Part shown: in pieces, positions 8,089 to 16,656 of the stretch
Layout: every line of letters begins with the position of its first letter
Position numbering within the stretch: the first letter of the stretch is position 1
Source of the DNA: Microbacterium sp. TPD7012
GTDB lineage: Bacteria > Actinomycetota > Actinomycetes > Actinomycetales > Microbacteriaceae
Direction: 5' to 3'
DNA: 64,000 bases
NCBI RefSeq assembly: GCF_003075395.1
Contig: NZ_QDFV01000001.1
Span: 655,543 to 719,542 of the forward strand
Translations under genes and position numbers: made by a program
The notes under the pieces: generated by a model
The model's database searches: none
Told to the model about the DNA's origin: nothing
What the model saw: the letters and a program-made list of their open reading frames with translations, nothing else

Positions 8089-9414
8089 CTAGACGGCGGC
8101 GGCGGCGAGCCAGCGTCCTGACCGCACGCGCCAGCCCAGCGTCGCCAGACGTGCCAGCAGATAGACGCCGAAGAACGCGAGCGCGAGCCAGACGAGGCCG
8201 GTGCTGCCGTCGACGCCGACCGCGGCGATGATCCACAGCACGGGCAGGAACGGCACGAGGTTCAGGGCACCGGCGATCGCGAGGTACCGCGCGTCGTTCG
8301 CCCCCATCAGCACCCCGTCGAGCACGAACACGATGCCGGCGACGGGTTGCGCGGCGGCCAGCAGGATCAGCGCCGGCTGCACGAGCGCCGCGATCTCCGG
8401 GTCGCCGGTGAAGACGAGGCCGAGCACCCCCGAGCTCGCGGCGATCAGCGCACCGACCGCGAGACCGAACCACGCACCCCAGGCCACGGTGCGGCCGAGC
8501 ACTCGGTGCACCTGCTTCTCGTCGCCGGCTCCGAGCTCCTTGCCGATCAGGGCCTGCGCGGCGATCGCCAGCGCATCGAGCGCGAAGGCCGCGGCGGAGA
8601 AGATGGTGAAGACGATCTGCCAGCCTGCGAGCTCCTCGGTCCCGATGCCCGTGGCGACGGCGACCGTCACGAGGAGGGCGACGCGCAGGCTCACGGTGCG
8701 CAGGAACAGCCAGCCGCCGGAGGCGGCGGTGCTGCGCATGCCCGCCCGCTGTGCACGGAGCGAAGCGCTGTGCCGGGTGGCGAGCCGGCGCACGACCAGC
8801 ACGTACGCGGCGACCATGCCCCACTGCGCGGCGACGGTGCCCGCGGCGGATCCGGCGATGCCCCACCCGAACCCGTAGATGAAGAGCCAGTTGAGCAGCG
8901 CGTTGGCGCCGAATCCGAGGCCGGCGATCCACAGCGGCGTCACCGTGTCCTGCATCCCGCGCAGCAGGCCGGTCGCGGCGAACACGATCAGCATCGCCGG
9001 CAGCCCCCACATCGAGATGACGAGGTAGGCGTTCGCCTGTTCGGCGACGGCTTCCCCCGCACCGAACAGCGAGACGAGCCACGGCGATGCGACGGTGCCG
9101 ACGACAGCGAGCGCCGCGCCCAGCGCGAGAGCCAGCCACATCCCGTTCACTCCCACGGTCACGGCTTCGCCGGGTCGGCCGGCGCCGAAGCGACGAGCGA
9201 CCGCCGGGGTGGTCGAGTACGCGAGGAAGACCATCAGACCGACGATCGTCTGCAGCACGGCCCCGGCGATGCCGAGCCCGGCGAGCGGCGTGGTGCCCAG
9301 ATGCCCGACCAGGGCCGCGTCGACGATGAGGAAGGCGGGCTCCGCGATCAGAGCGCCCAGCGCGGGAACGGCGAGCCGCAGGATCTCTCGATTGAGGGAG
9401 CGGCGCGCGGTCAT
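8089..9414 (-). CDS. MATE-family efflux transporter (DinF-like)
   Basis: A 441-residue MATE exporter with about twelve membrane helices arranged as two halves. The N-terminal segment EILRLAVPALGALIAEPAFLIVDAALVGHLGTTPLAGLG is typical of DinF-like MATE proteins. It would extrude organic cations or drugs using a Na+ or H+ gradient; substrates cannot be read from the sequence. It ends at 8089 facing the small coiled-coil gene. The ATG follows TAAGCT by six bases on the minus strand, suggesting a leaderless mRNA. Confidence 0.92.
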   Translation of the reverse strand: MTARRSLNREILRLAVPALGALIAEPAFLIVDAALVGHLGTTPLAGLGIAGAVLQTIVGLMVFLAYSTTPAVARRFGAGRPGEAVTVGVNGMWLALALGAALAVVGTVASPWLVSLFGAGEAVAEQANAYLVISMWGLPAMLIVFAATGLLRGMQDTVTPLWIAGLGFGANALLNWLFIYGFGWGIAGSAAGTVAAQWGMVAAYVLVVRRLATRHSASLRAQRAGMRSTAASGGWLFLRTVSLRVALLVTVAVATGIGTEELAGWQIVFTIFSAAAFALDALAIAAQALIGKELGAGDEKQVHRVLGRTVAWGAWFGLAVGALIAASSGVLGLVFTGDPEIAALVQPALILLAAAQPVAGIVFVLDGVLMGANDARYLAIAGALNLVPFLPVLWIIAAVGVDGSTGLVWLALAFFGVYLLARLATLGWRVRSGRWLAAAAV

Positions 9415-9420
9415 CTTCCG

Positions 9421-9426
9421 AGCTTA
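9421..9426 (-). promoter_or_regulatory. -10 box TAAGCT of the MATE gene, leaderless
   Basis: TAAGCT on the minus strand, six bases before the ATG at 9414. Confidence 0.55.
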
Positions 9427-9463
9427 GGGTGGGGAGGGAACTCGGATGCTGCGGAGGTGCATC

Positions 9464-10012
9464 ATGACGGATCCACGGGAGAGCGCTGCGCGATATCGGG
9501 CGCGGCAGCAGCAGGGGTCGACGGGCGACGACGAGGAGGGCATCGCCCCGGGCGTCGCGGCCGCCGTCGATCGGGCGGCCTTCATCGAGACAGCGATCCA
9601 GGTGGCGATCCGGCGTGGCGAGTTCGACGACCTGCCCGGTGCGGGCAAGCCGCTGGAGGGTCTGGGCACGCACCACGATCCGGACTGGTGGATCCGCCGC
9701 AAGATCGAGACCGAGAACCTCACCGGGCTCGGCCCGCCCGCGATCCTGCTGCGCAACGAGGACCGCGAGCTCGACGATCAGCTCGACCTCCTCGGACGGG
9801 AGTCCGACGTGCGCGATGTGCTGGACGACTTCAACCGGCGCGTGATCGAGGCGCGTCGTCAGCTCCAGGGCGGGCCCCCGGTGGTCACCGCGACCAGGGA
9901 CGTCGAGGCCTCCGTGGCAGCCTGGCGCGAGCGCCGTGCGGCCCGGCCCGCGGCATCCGCTCCCGAGCCGGAGCGTCGCCGCCGTCGCTGGGGGATCCAC
10001 AAGACCGAATGA
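9464..10012 (+). CDS. DUF1992 (DnaJ-related J-domain-partner) protein
   Basis: A 182-residue protein dominated by a DUF1992 domain: IQVAIRRGEFDDLPGAGKPLEG (about 45-66), HHDPDWWIRRKIETENL (about 70-86), then a basic, Arg-rich helical tail. This domain is found in YhdN-like bacterial proteins and in eukaryotic DNAJC28, but its role is not settled. The protein looks soluble and cytoplasmic. ATG 9464 is chosen because GGAGG lies about eight bases upstream; an in-frame ATG at 9446 has no such site. Confidence 0.87.
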   Translation: MTDPRESAARYRARQQQGSTGDDEEGIAPGVAAAVDRAAFIETAIQVAIRRGEFDDLPGAGKPLEGLGTHHDPDWWIRRKIETENLTGLGPPAILLRNEDRELDDQLDLLGRESDVRDVLDDFNRRVIEARRQLQGGPPVVTATRDVEASVAAWRERRAARPAASAPEPERRRRRWGIHKTE

Positions 10013-10025
10013 CGGAGGCGCGTCA

Positions 10026-10031
10026 TAGGCT
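10026..10031 (+). promoter_or_regulatory. -10 box TAGGCT of the M13 peptidase gene, leaderless
   Basis: TAGGCT ends exactly six bases before the ATG at 10038, within the short gap after the DUF1992 gene. Confidence 0.6.
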
Positions 10032-10037
10032 GTTCGC

Positions 10038-12002
10038 ATGACTGACGTTCTTCCCGTGGGCCTCGCCCTTGATGAGTTCAGCTCCGACATCCGCCCGCAG
10101 GACGACCTGTACCGCCACGTGAACGGCGCCTGGCTCGCTCGCACCGAGATCCCGGGCGACAAGGCGCGCTGGGGCTCGTTCCACCTGCTCGCGGAGCAGG
10201 CCGAGAAAGACGTCAGGACGATCATCGAGGAGTCGCAGGATGCCGAGGACGGCACCCTCGCCCGCAAGATCGGCGACCTGTTCGCGAGCTTCATGGACAC
10301 CGCGCGCATCGAAGCGGCCGGCACGGCTCCGCTCGCCGACACCCTGGCCGAGATCGACGCGATCGACAGCATCCCGTCGTTCCTGCGCACCGTCGGCGCC
10401 TATGACCGCGACGGCCGCGCGCACCTGATCGGGTTCTACGTCGACGGCGACCCGGGCGACCCGGAGCGCTACGTGCCGGTCATCGTGCAGTCGGGCCTCT
10501 CGCTGCCCGACGAGAGCTATTTCCGGCTCGACACGTTCGAGGAGACGAGGGCCAAGTACCGCGCGCACCTCGAGCGTCTGCTCGCGCTCGCCGGAATCGC
10601 GGATGCCGCCGCCCAGGCCGACCGGGCGATCACGCTCGAGACCGAGCTGGCCGGCCACCACTGGGACAACGTGAAGAGCCGCGACGCGGTCGCGACCTAC
10701 AACCTGAAGAACTGGACCGAGATCCAGGAGCTCGCCGGCGTGGACCTCGCCCCCTGGCGCGAAGCGGTCGCCCCGTCGAACCCGCGTGCTTTCGACGAGG
10801 CCGTCGTCTCGCAGCCGAGCTTCCTCGAGGGCCTCGGCGCGCTTCTCACCGCCGAGCGCCTCGACGACTGGAAGGCCTGGCTGCGCGCGCAGGTCGTGCA
10901 CGCGGCGGCGCCGTACCTGACCGACGACTTCGTGCAGGAGAACTTCTCGTTCTACGGGACCGAGCTCACCGGCGTCCCGACGATCCGCGAGCGCTGGAAG
11001 CGCGGCGTCTCGGTGACCGAGGGCGCACTGAGCGAGGCGATCGGCAAGGTCTACGTCGAGCGCCACTACCCGCCGACGGCGAAGGCGGCGATGGACGAGC
11101 TCGTCGCGAACCTCATCGAGGCGTACCGCCGGAGCATCACGGACCTCGAGTGGATGACGGCCGAGACGCGCGAGCGCGCGCTGGCCAAGCTCGACTCCTT
11201 CACCCCCAAGATCGGCCACCCGACCGTGTGGCGCGATTACTCGAGCCTCACGATCGACCGGGCCGACCTGTTCGGCAACATCCGCCGTGCCGCGATCGTC
11301 GAGCACGACCGCCACGTCGACAAGGTCGGCAAGCCGATCGACCGCGACGAGTGGCACATGCCGCCGCAGATGGTGAACGCCTACTACAACCCGTCGATGA
11401 ACGAGATCGTGTTCCCCGCGGCGATCCTGCAGTACCCGTTCTTCGACGCCGCACGAGACGCCGCCGCGAACTACGGCGGCATCGGCGCGGTCATCGGCCA
11501 CGAGATCGGCCACGGATTCGACGATCAGGGCAGCCGCTACGACGGAGACGGCCGGCTCCAGGACTGGTGGACCGACGCCGATCGCGCCGCCTTCGAGGAG
11601 CGCACCAAGGCACTCATCGCGCAGTACGACGAGCTCGTCCCCGAAGGGCTGGATGCGGAGCATCACGTCAACGGCGCCCTGACGATCGGCGAGAACATCG
11701 GCGACCTCGGCGGCCTGGGCATCGCGCTGAAGGCCTACGAGCTGTCGCTCGCCGGCGCCGCGGATCCTGTCATCGACGGCTACACGGGAGTCCAGCGCCT
11801 GCTGCTCTCCTGGGCCCAGGTCTGGCAGCAGAAGAGCCGCGACGCCGAGACCCTGCGGCTCCTCACGATCGACCCGCACTCGCCGAACGAGTTCCGCTGC
11901 AACCAGATCGTGCGCAACATCGACGCCTTCTACGCCGCGTTCGACGTGAGCGAGGACGATGCGCTGTGGCTGCCGCAGGAGTCCCGGGTGACCATCTGGT
12001 GA
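10038..12002 (+). CDS. M13-family zinc metallopeptidase (PepO/neprilysin-like)
   Basis: A 654-residue M13 endopeptidase, the usual family length. The zinc motif HEIGH spans residues 488-492 (in VIGHEIGHGFDDQGSRYDG), and the third ligand Glu552 sits in ENIGDLGG. The family's NAYYNP segment, which binds the substrate backbone, is seen upstream (PQMVNAYYNPSMNEIVFPA). The protein ends SRVTIW, matching the conserved M13 C-terminus. There is no signal peptide or membrane anchor, so it is a cytoplasmic oligopeptidase of the PepO kind, probably degrading small peptides. Confidence 0.95.
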   Translation: MTDVLPVGLALDEFSSDIRPQDDLYRHVNGAWLARTEIPGDKARWGSFHLLAEQAEKDVRTIIEESQDAEDGTLARKIGDLFASFMDTARIEAAGTAPLADTLAEIDAIDSIPSFLRTVGAYDRDGRAHLIGFYVDGDPGDPERYVPVIVQSGLSLPDESYFRLDTFEETRAKYRAHLERLLALAGIADAAAQADRAITLETELAGHHWDNVKSRDAVATYNLKNWTEIQELAGVDLAPWREAVAPSNPRAFDEAVVSQPSFLEGLGALLTAERLDDWKAWLRAQVVHAAAPYLTDDFVQENFSFYGTELTGVPTIRERWKRGVSVTEGALSEAIGKVYVERHYPPTAKAAMDELVANLIEAYRRSITDLEWMTAETRERALAKLDSFTPKIGHPTVWRDYSSLTIDRADLFGNIRRAAIVEHDRHVDKVGKPIDRDEWHMPPQMVNAYYNPSMNEIVFPAAILQYPFFDAARDAAANYGGIGAVIGHEIGHGFDDQGSRYDGDGRLQDWWTDADRAAFEERTKALIAQYDELVPEGLDAEHHVNGALTIGENIGDLGGLGIALKAYELSLAGAADPVIDGYTGVQRLLLSWAQVWQQKSRDAETLRLLTIDPHSPNEFRCNQIVRNIDAFYAAFDVSEDDALWLPQESRVTIW

Positions 12003-12115
12003 CCGATCACCGCAGTCTGTGACGATCTCCCCGGCGGCGGGGTTACGATATCCCTGCCGCTGGGGAGCGCATCCTCTCGGTATCCCGCAATCCCCATCCC
12101 CCCTAAGGATCACGC

Positions 12116-13057
12116 GTGGGCGCTCCCGAGCCTTTCGAAGGGTTCCGCAACTCGCAGGCCCCGGCCTCTGCCGGCGGACGTCGGTCGCAGCGCGCCAGCA
12201 GACGCCTCCCGCGACGAGCCGCCGTCGGACGCCGGTCGTTCACCTCGACCCTGCGGTCGCTGGAGGAGCTGGCGGACGCCGGTGCGCAGGTCTCCGTGCA
12301 CGTCGTCGACCTCGACAGCCACGTGCACGTGCTCTCGGGCGATGACCACGTCACGATGCCGGTCGCGGGGCTCGGCGTCGTGCCGCTGCTGATCGAGGTG
12401 GCGGCGGGTTTCGAGAACGGCACGCTGGATCCCCTGGAGATCGTCGACCGCACGGTCGTGGAGGCGGTGGAGACCTCGGGGCTGTGGCGGAACCTGCACG
12501 CCCCCGCGCTGCCGCTCGAAGATCTCGCGGTGCTGGCTGCCACCGCCGGTGACCCGATCGCGGTGAACGCTCTGCTGCAGCGGGTCGGGCACGATCGAGT
12601 GCGCGAGCGCATCGAGTCGCTCGGGCTGCGTCGCACAGCACTGCTCGACCGCTTCCGCGACCAGCGCGGTCCCGACGACGCACCGCAGGTCGCGGTGGGA
12701 TCGGCCCGCGAGCTCGCCGGCCTCTTCTCGGCGCTCGTGAACTCGCAGGTCGTCGACGCCGCGGTCAGCGCCCAGGTGTCGGAGTGGCTCAGCCTCAATC
12801 AGGATCTGAGCCTGGTGGCGGCATCCACGGGTCTCGATCCGTTCTCGCACGATCACGACGCCCACGGGCTGCTCTTCATCAACAAGACGGGCCGCGATCG
12901 CGGCGTGCGTGCCGAGGCCGGCGTGCTCGCCGGGCCCCGCGCCGGCATCGCCTACTCGCTCATCGTCTGCTTCGACGACCTCTCGATCACCCACCGTCTG
13001 CGCGCGCACGACGCGTTCCGCGTGCTCGGTGTGGAGCTCATGGAGTACACGCACTGA
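12116..13057 (+). CDS. Class A beta-lactamase-like protein with a lost active site
   Basis: A 313-residue protein with the class A beta-lactamase/serine hydrolase fold but a broken active site. The place of the SxxK nucleophile motif reads AGLG (residues 84-87, in MPVAGLGVVPLL). The SDN loop reads GDP (145-147, in AGDPIAVNALL). The KTG strand motif survives (INKTGRDRG, about 261). The first 40 residues are basic and lack a signal peptide, so it is probably cytoplasmic. Hydrolysis of beta-lactams is unlikely; a binding or sensory role is possible. GTG 12116 is supported by AAGGA seven bases upstream. Confidence 0.75.
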   Translation: MGAPEPFEGFRNSQAPASAGGRRSQRASRRLPRRAAVGRRSFTSTLRSLEELADAGAQVSVHVVDLDSHVHVLSGDDHVTMPVAGLGVVPLLIEVAAGFENGTLDPLEIVDRTVVEAVETSGLWRNLHAPALPLEDLAVLAATAGDPIAVNALLQRVGHDRVRERIESLGLRRTALLDRFRDQRGPDDAPQVAVGSARELAGLFSALVNSQVVDAAVSAQVSEWLSLNQDLSLVAASTGLDPFSHDHDAHGLLFINKTGRDRGVRAEAGVLAGPRAGIAYSLIVCFDDLSITHRLRAHDAFRVLGVELMEYTH

Positions 13058-13081
13058 GAGCCGTCGCTCTCGGCCGAAGCG

Positions 13082-14521
13082 TCAGCCCGGCAGCGACGGA
13101 TGCTGCTCGGCGCTGCGCTGGCGGGGGATGAACAGCGACAGCACGACGGCGACGATGCCCGCGGCGATCGCCAGCCAGAAGCACACGTCGAACGCGGCGC
13201 GCGTCGGCATCGCCACGCCGTCGGCGTCGGTGCTCATCGCCGCGAGGATCCCGCCCATGACGGCGGAGGCGCTGGACGTGCCGACCGAGCGGAACAGGGC
13301 GTTCAGGCCGTTGGATGCTCCGGTCTCGTTCGCCGGGACGGAGCGCATGATGATCATCGGCATGGCCGCGAAGGTGAAACCGATGCCCACGCCGATGAGG
13401 ACGTTCGCGGCGAGGATGTGCCACACCTCGCTCGACCACAGCAGCACGAACAGATAGGCGAGCACGATCGCGGCAGCGCCGATCGTGAAGAGCGGGCGTG
13501 GGCCGACGGTGCGCTCGAGCCGTCCGGACAGCGGTGAGATGACCATCATCACCAGTCCGGCCGGCATGACGACGAGCGCGGCGCCGACCATGTCGAGGCC
13601 GAACCCCGAGCTCGCGACGGGCATCTCGAGCAGCTGCGGGAACGTGATGTTGGATCCGAACAGGGCGAAGCCCATGCCGATCGCGGCGATGTTCGTGAAG
13701 AGCACGGCGGGACGCGCGGCGACGCGCAGGTCGAGCAGCGGGTCTTTCGTGCGCAGCTGGTACCAGCCCCAGACGAGCAGCACGATGACGCCGCCGATGA
13801 TGCTCGTGAGCGTGAGGGGCGCCGTCCAGCCCCACTCCGCACCTCGGGACACGAAGAGCAGGATGCCGGTGAGCCCGATCGCGAGCCCGATCGCGCCGAT
13901 CACGTCGAGGCGGCCGGGGGAGCGCAGGACGTCTTCCGGCACGACGAGCAGCACGAGCGCGAGGCCGACGGCTCCGAGCGCGGCGGCGAGCCAGAAGAGC
14001 ATGTGCCAGTCGGCGTGCTCGGCGAGAAGAGCGGCGACCGGGAGTCCGATCGCTCCGCCCACGCCCATGGTGGCGCTCATCAGGGCGACAGCGGTTCCCA
14101 GGCGTTCGGGTGGCAGGACGTCGCGCATGATCGCGATGCCGAGCGGGACGACACCCGTGACGGCACCCTGCAGGGCGCGGCCGATGATGACGCCCACGAT
14201 CGATCCGGAGAGTGCGGCGATGAGGGAACCGGCGACGAGGAGCGCCAGCAACACGATCACGACGCGGCGCTTGCCGTACATGTCGCCCAGGCGTCCGGAG
14301 ATCGGGGTGGCGACGGCGGCCACGAGCAGTGTGATCGTGACGACCCAGGTGGTGTCCTCGCGTGAGGCGTTCAGGAGCTGCGGGAGCTCCGCCTGCAGCG
14401 GCACCACCAGCGTGAACATGAACGACGAGCACAGCCCCGCGAAGGCGAGGACGGCGACGATCGCCCATTTCGGCGGGGTTCTCGAGAGACGTCTCCTGGC
14501 CTTGTCCTCGTTCGCACCCAC
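13082..14521 (-). CDS. MFS drug transporter, DHA2-like
   Basis: A 479-residue major facilitator with about fourteen membrane helices. The cytoplasmic loop 2-3 signature is GRLGDMYGKRRVVI, and the antiporter-type motif C region is MGVGGAIGLPVAALLA. This pattern fits multidrug proton antiporters of the EmrB/QacA group; the substrate is unknown. It is divergent from the FMN oxidase gene with 62 bases between the two starts. The GTG start follows TAGCCT by six bases on the minus strand. Confidence 0.9.
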   Translation of the reverse strand: MGANEDKARRRLSRTPPKWAIVAVLAFAGLCSSFMFTLVVPLQAELPQLLNASREDTTWVVTITLLVAAVATPISGRLGDMYGKRRVVIVLLALLVAGSLIAALSGSIVGVIIGRALQGAVTGVVPLGIAIMRDVLPPERLGTAVALMSATMGVGGAIGLPVAALLAEHADWHMLFWLAAALGAVGLALVLLVVPEDVLRSPGRLDVIGAIGLAIGLTGILLFVSRGAEWGWTAPLTLTSIIGGVIVLLVWGWYQLRTKDPLLDLRVAARPAVLFTNIAAIGMGFALFGSNITFPQLLEMPVASSGFGLDMVGAALVVMPAGLVMMVISPLSGRLERTVGPRPLFTIGAAAIVLAYLFVLLWSSEVWHILAANVLIGVGIGFTFAAMPMIIMRSVPANETGASNGLNALFRSVGTSSASAVMGGILAAMSTDADGVAMPTRAAFDVCFWLAIAAGIVAVVLSLFIPRQRSAEQHPSLPG

Positions 14522-14527
14522 CGACCA

Positions 14528-14533
14528 AGGCTA
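14528..14533 (-). promoter_or_regulatory. -10 box TAGCCT of the MFS gene, leaderless
   Basis: TAGCCT on the minus strand, six bases before the GTG at 14521. Confidence 0.55.
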
Positions 14534-14543
14534 TCGGCGCTCC

Positions 14544-14559
14544 CGACCCCCGAGGGTCG
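14544..14559. promoter_or_regulatory. Dyad CGACCC-N4-GGGTCG between divergent MFS and oxidase genes
   Basis: A perfect inverted repeat with six-base arms and a four-base centre lies between the two divergent -10 boxes. Its position over both promoters' upstream regions suits a shared regulator, but none is encoded next to it. Confidence 0.35.
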
Positions 14560-14571
14560 AACGACTCTGAC

Positions 14572-14577
14572 TAACAT
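14572..14577 (+). promoter_or_regulatory. -10 box TAACAT of the FMN oxidase gene, leaderless
   Basis: TAACAT ends six bases before ATG 14584. This spacing decides the start in favour of 14584 over GTG 14578. Confidence 0.55.
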
Positions 14578-14583
14578 GTGGAC

Positions 14584-15909
14584 ATGGCCACGAGCAGCGT
14601 CGCTCCGGACGATCCGGCCGCCAGTCGCGGCATCTCCCGGCGCACCCAGTCCGACATCTACCGCGCCGGCATCAGCGGGACGAAGCCCGCGGTGCCGATC
14701 GACTCCGCGGGGTTGAAGGCCGCCGCCCGCAAGGCGCTGAGCGCCGAGGCGTTCGCCTACATCGCCGGAGGTGCGGGCGCCGAGCGAACCGTGGCGGCCA
14801 ACCGCGCGGCGTTCGGACGCTGGCAGGTCTGGCCGCGTCCGCTGCGCGATGTCTCCGCGCGCGACCTCGGCGTCGACTTCCTCGGCGTGCGCCGTCCGAC
14901 TCCGCTGCTGCTCGCTCCGCTCGGGGTGATGGAGATGGCGCACGCGGATGCCGACCTCGCGGTGGCCAGAGCCGCGGCATCCGTCGGCGTGCCGTACACG
15001 CTCTCGAACCAGGCGTCGTTCCCGATGGAGCAGGTGGCGGATGCCGCGCCGCAGGGGTCCCGCCTGTTCCAGCTCTACTGGTCGGCGTCGGACGACCTGA
15101 ACCGCTCGCTGCTCGCCCGCGCCGAGGCGTCCGGCTGCGAGGCGATCGTCGTCACGCTCGACACTCATCTGCTGGGCTGGCGGACGCGGGATCTCGATCT
15201 GGCGTATCTGCCGTTCACTCGGGGCATGGGCATCGCGCAGTACATGAGCGATCCGGTCTTCCAGCAGCTCGTGCGCGCACGGGTGAGCGCTCCGAAGACG
15301 GATGCCGCGGCCGTGAAGGTCACGCCCCAGGCCGTCCGGGCGGCACTGACGATCGCGAGGAAGGGCGCGCCTCTCACAGGAGGCGGCTCGCTGCGCGACA
15401 ACCTGCGCTCACCCCTGCCGAGGGCCGCGGTCGAGACGTTCCTCGACGTGTTCTCCACCCCGGCGCTGACCTGGGGCGACCTCGCCAAGGCTCGGGAGTG
15501 GACGACCCTGCCGATCATCCTCAAGGGGATCGTGCACCCCGACGATGCGCAGAGCTCCCTGGACGCCGGGATGGACGGGATCTGGATCTCCAACCACGGC
15601 GGCCGCCAGATCGACCAGTCCGTGCCCACGCTCGCCGTGCTGCCCGAGATCGCCGACCGCGTGGCCGGCCGGGTGCCGATCGTGTTCGACTCCGGCGTGC
15701 GAGGAGGAGCGGATGCCGCGATCGCCCTCGCTCTGGGCGCCACCGTCGTGGCGCTCGGGCGTCCCTACGCGTACGGTCTCGGCATCGCGGGGGAGGCGGG
15801 GGTGCGCGAGGTGATCCGCAACGTGCTCGCCGAGCTCGACATCACCGTCGGACTGGCGGGCCTGACGTCGGTGTCGCAGCTGGATCGGGATGCCCTGCGC
15901 GCCGTCTGA
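14584..15909 (+). CDS. FMN-dependent 2-hydroxy-acid oxidase, lactate 2-monooxygenase-like
   Basis: A 441-residue TIM-barrel flavoenzyme of the L-lactate dehydrogenase/glycolate oxidase family. The catalytic His lies in IWISNHGGRQID, the FMN-binding Lys in PIILKGIVHPDDA, and the C-terminal FMN phosphate site in FDSGVRGGADAAIALALGATVVALGRP. The insertion around GWRTRDLDLAYLPF and the overall length resemble lactate 2-monooxygenase more than short lactate oxidases, but no biochemical distinction can be made here. It should oxidise L-lactate or a related 2-hydroxy acid in the cytoplasm. Start chosen from the -10 spacing. Confidence 0.85.
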   Translation: MATSSVAPDDPAASRGISRRTQSDIYRAGISGTKPAVPIDSAGLKAAARKALSAEAFAYIAGGAGAERTVAANRAAFGRWQVWPRPLRDVSARDLGVDFLGVRRPTPLLLAPLGVMEMAHADADLAVARAAASVGVPYTLSNQASFPMEQVADAAPQGSRLFQLYWSASDDLNRSLLARAEASGCEAIVVTLDTHLLGWRTRDLDLAYLPFTRGMGIAQYMSDPVFQQLVRARVSAPKTDAAAVKVTPQAVRAALTIARKGAPLTGGGSLRDNLRSPLPRAAVETFLDVFSTPALTWGDLAKAREWTTLPIILKGIVHPDDAQSSLDAGMDGIWISNHGGRQIDQSVPTLAVLPEIADRVAGRVPIVFDSGVRGGADAAIALALGATVVALGRPYAYGLGIAGEAGVREVIRNVLAELDITVGLAGLTSVSQLDRDALRAV

Positions 15910-15945
15910 TCCGGATGCCGATTCCTCGAACCGGCCGAGGAGGGG

Positions 15946-15951
15946 CAGACT
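15946..15951 (+). promoter_or_regulatory. -10-like box CAGACT before the GNAT gene
   Basis: CAGACT ends six bases before the GTG at 15958. The first base departs from TANNNT, but the same sequence and spacing recur at 30371 and 36834. Confidence 0.4.
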
Positions 15952-15957
15952 GGGTTC

Positions 15958-16647
15958 GTGCGAACCATCCGCGATCTCGACACCGTTGAACTCATCCTCG
16001 ACGCGCAGGGTCTGCTCGACTCCATCAGGGGTCCGCAGCGCGTCGTGGATGCCGGCACTCTGCGCGCCCTGCAGCAATCGGGCAACTACGTCGTCGGCTT
16101 CTTCGACGGCGAGGGCGACGACGAGCGCATGGTCGGCGCGTCGATCGCGTTCTTCGGAGAGCCGGCGCGCCGTGCGATGCACTCGCACATCACCGCGCTG
16201 CTGCCCGAGTACCGCGGCCGCGGGTGGGGCCGCGAGCTCAAGGAGCACCAGCGCCAGTGGGCCTTCTCGCGCGACGTCGGCCGCATCACCTGGACGTTCG
16301 ACCCGCTCGTGGCGCGCAACGCGCACTTCTTCTTCTCGGTGCTGGGCGCCAGGGCCACCGGGTACTCGGTGAACCGCTACGGCATCTTCGGCGGCGGAGA
16401 CGCGGGCGACGAGAGCGACCGGCTCGACGTCGAGTGGGCTCTCGCCGACATCGCGAAGCCCCCGGCATCCGACACGGTCGTCCAGACCCTCGAGATCCCC
16501 GCCGACATCGAGTCGCTACGTGTCTCCGACCCCGACGCCGCCCACGAGTGGCGCATGCGCCTGCGGGGCGAGATGGAGGAGCTCCTCGGACGCGGCCTCC
16601 GGGTCGCCGGGTTCGACGTCGAGCGGGGCTACCTCTTCACGGAGTGA
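15958..16647 (+). CDS. GNAT-family N-acetyltransferase
   Basis: A 229-residue acetyltransferase. The acetyl-CoA pyrophosphate-binding motif is LPEYRGRGWGRELKEHQRQWA (RGRGWG core, about residues 84-89), preceded by the beta4 strand HSHITALLP. The stretch WTFDPLVARNAHFFFSVLGARATGY is shared with a group of uncharacterised actinobacterial GNAT proteins. The acceptor is unknown. It is tightly placed after the oxidase gene but has its own CAGACT-N6-GTG arrangement. Confidence 0.85.
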   Translation: MRTIRDLDTVELILDAQGLLDSIRGPQRVVDAGTLRALQQSGNYVVGFFDGEGDDERMVGASIAFFGEPARRAMHSHITALLPEYRGRGWGRELKEHQRQWAFSRDVGRITWTFDPLVARNAHFFFSVLGARATGYSVNRYGIFGGGDAGDESDRLDVEWALADIAKPPASDTVVQTLEIPADIESLRVSDPDAAHEWRMRLRGEMEELLGRGLRVAGFDVERGYLFTE

Positions 16648-16656
16648 CGCCGGCCG

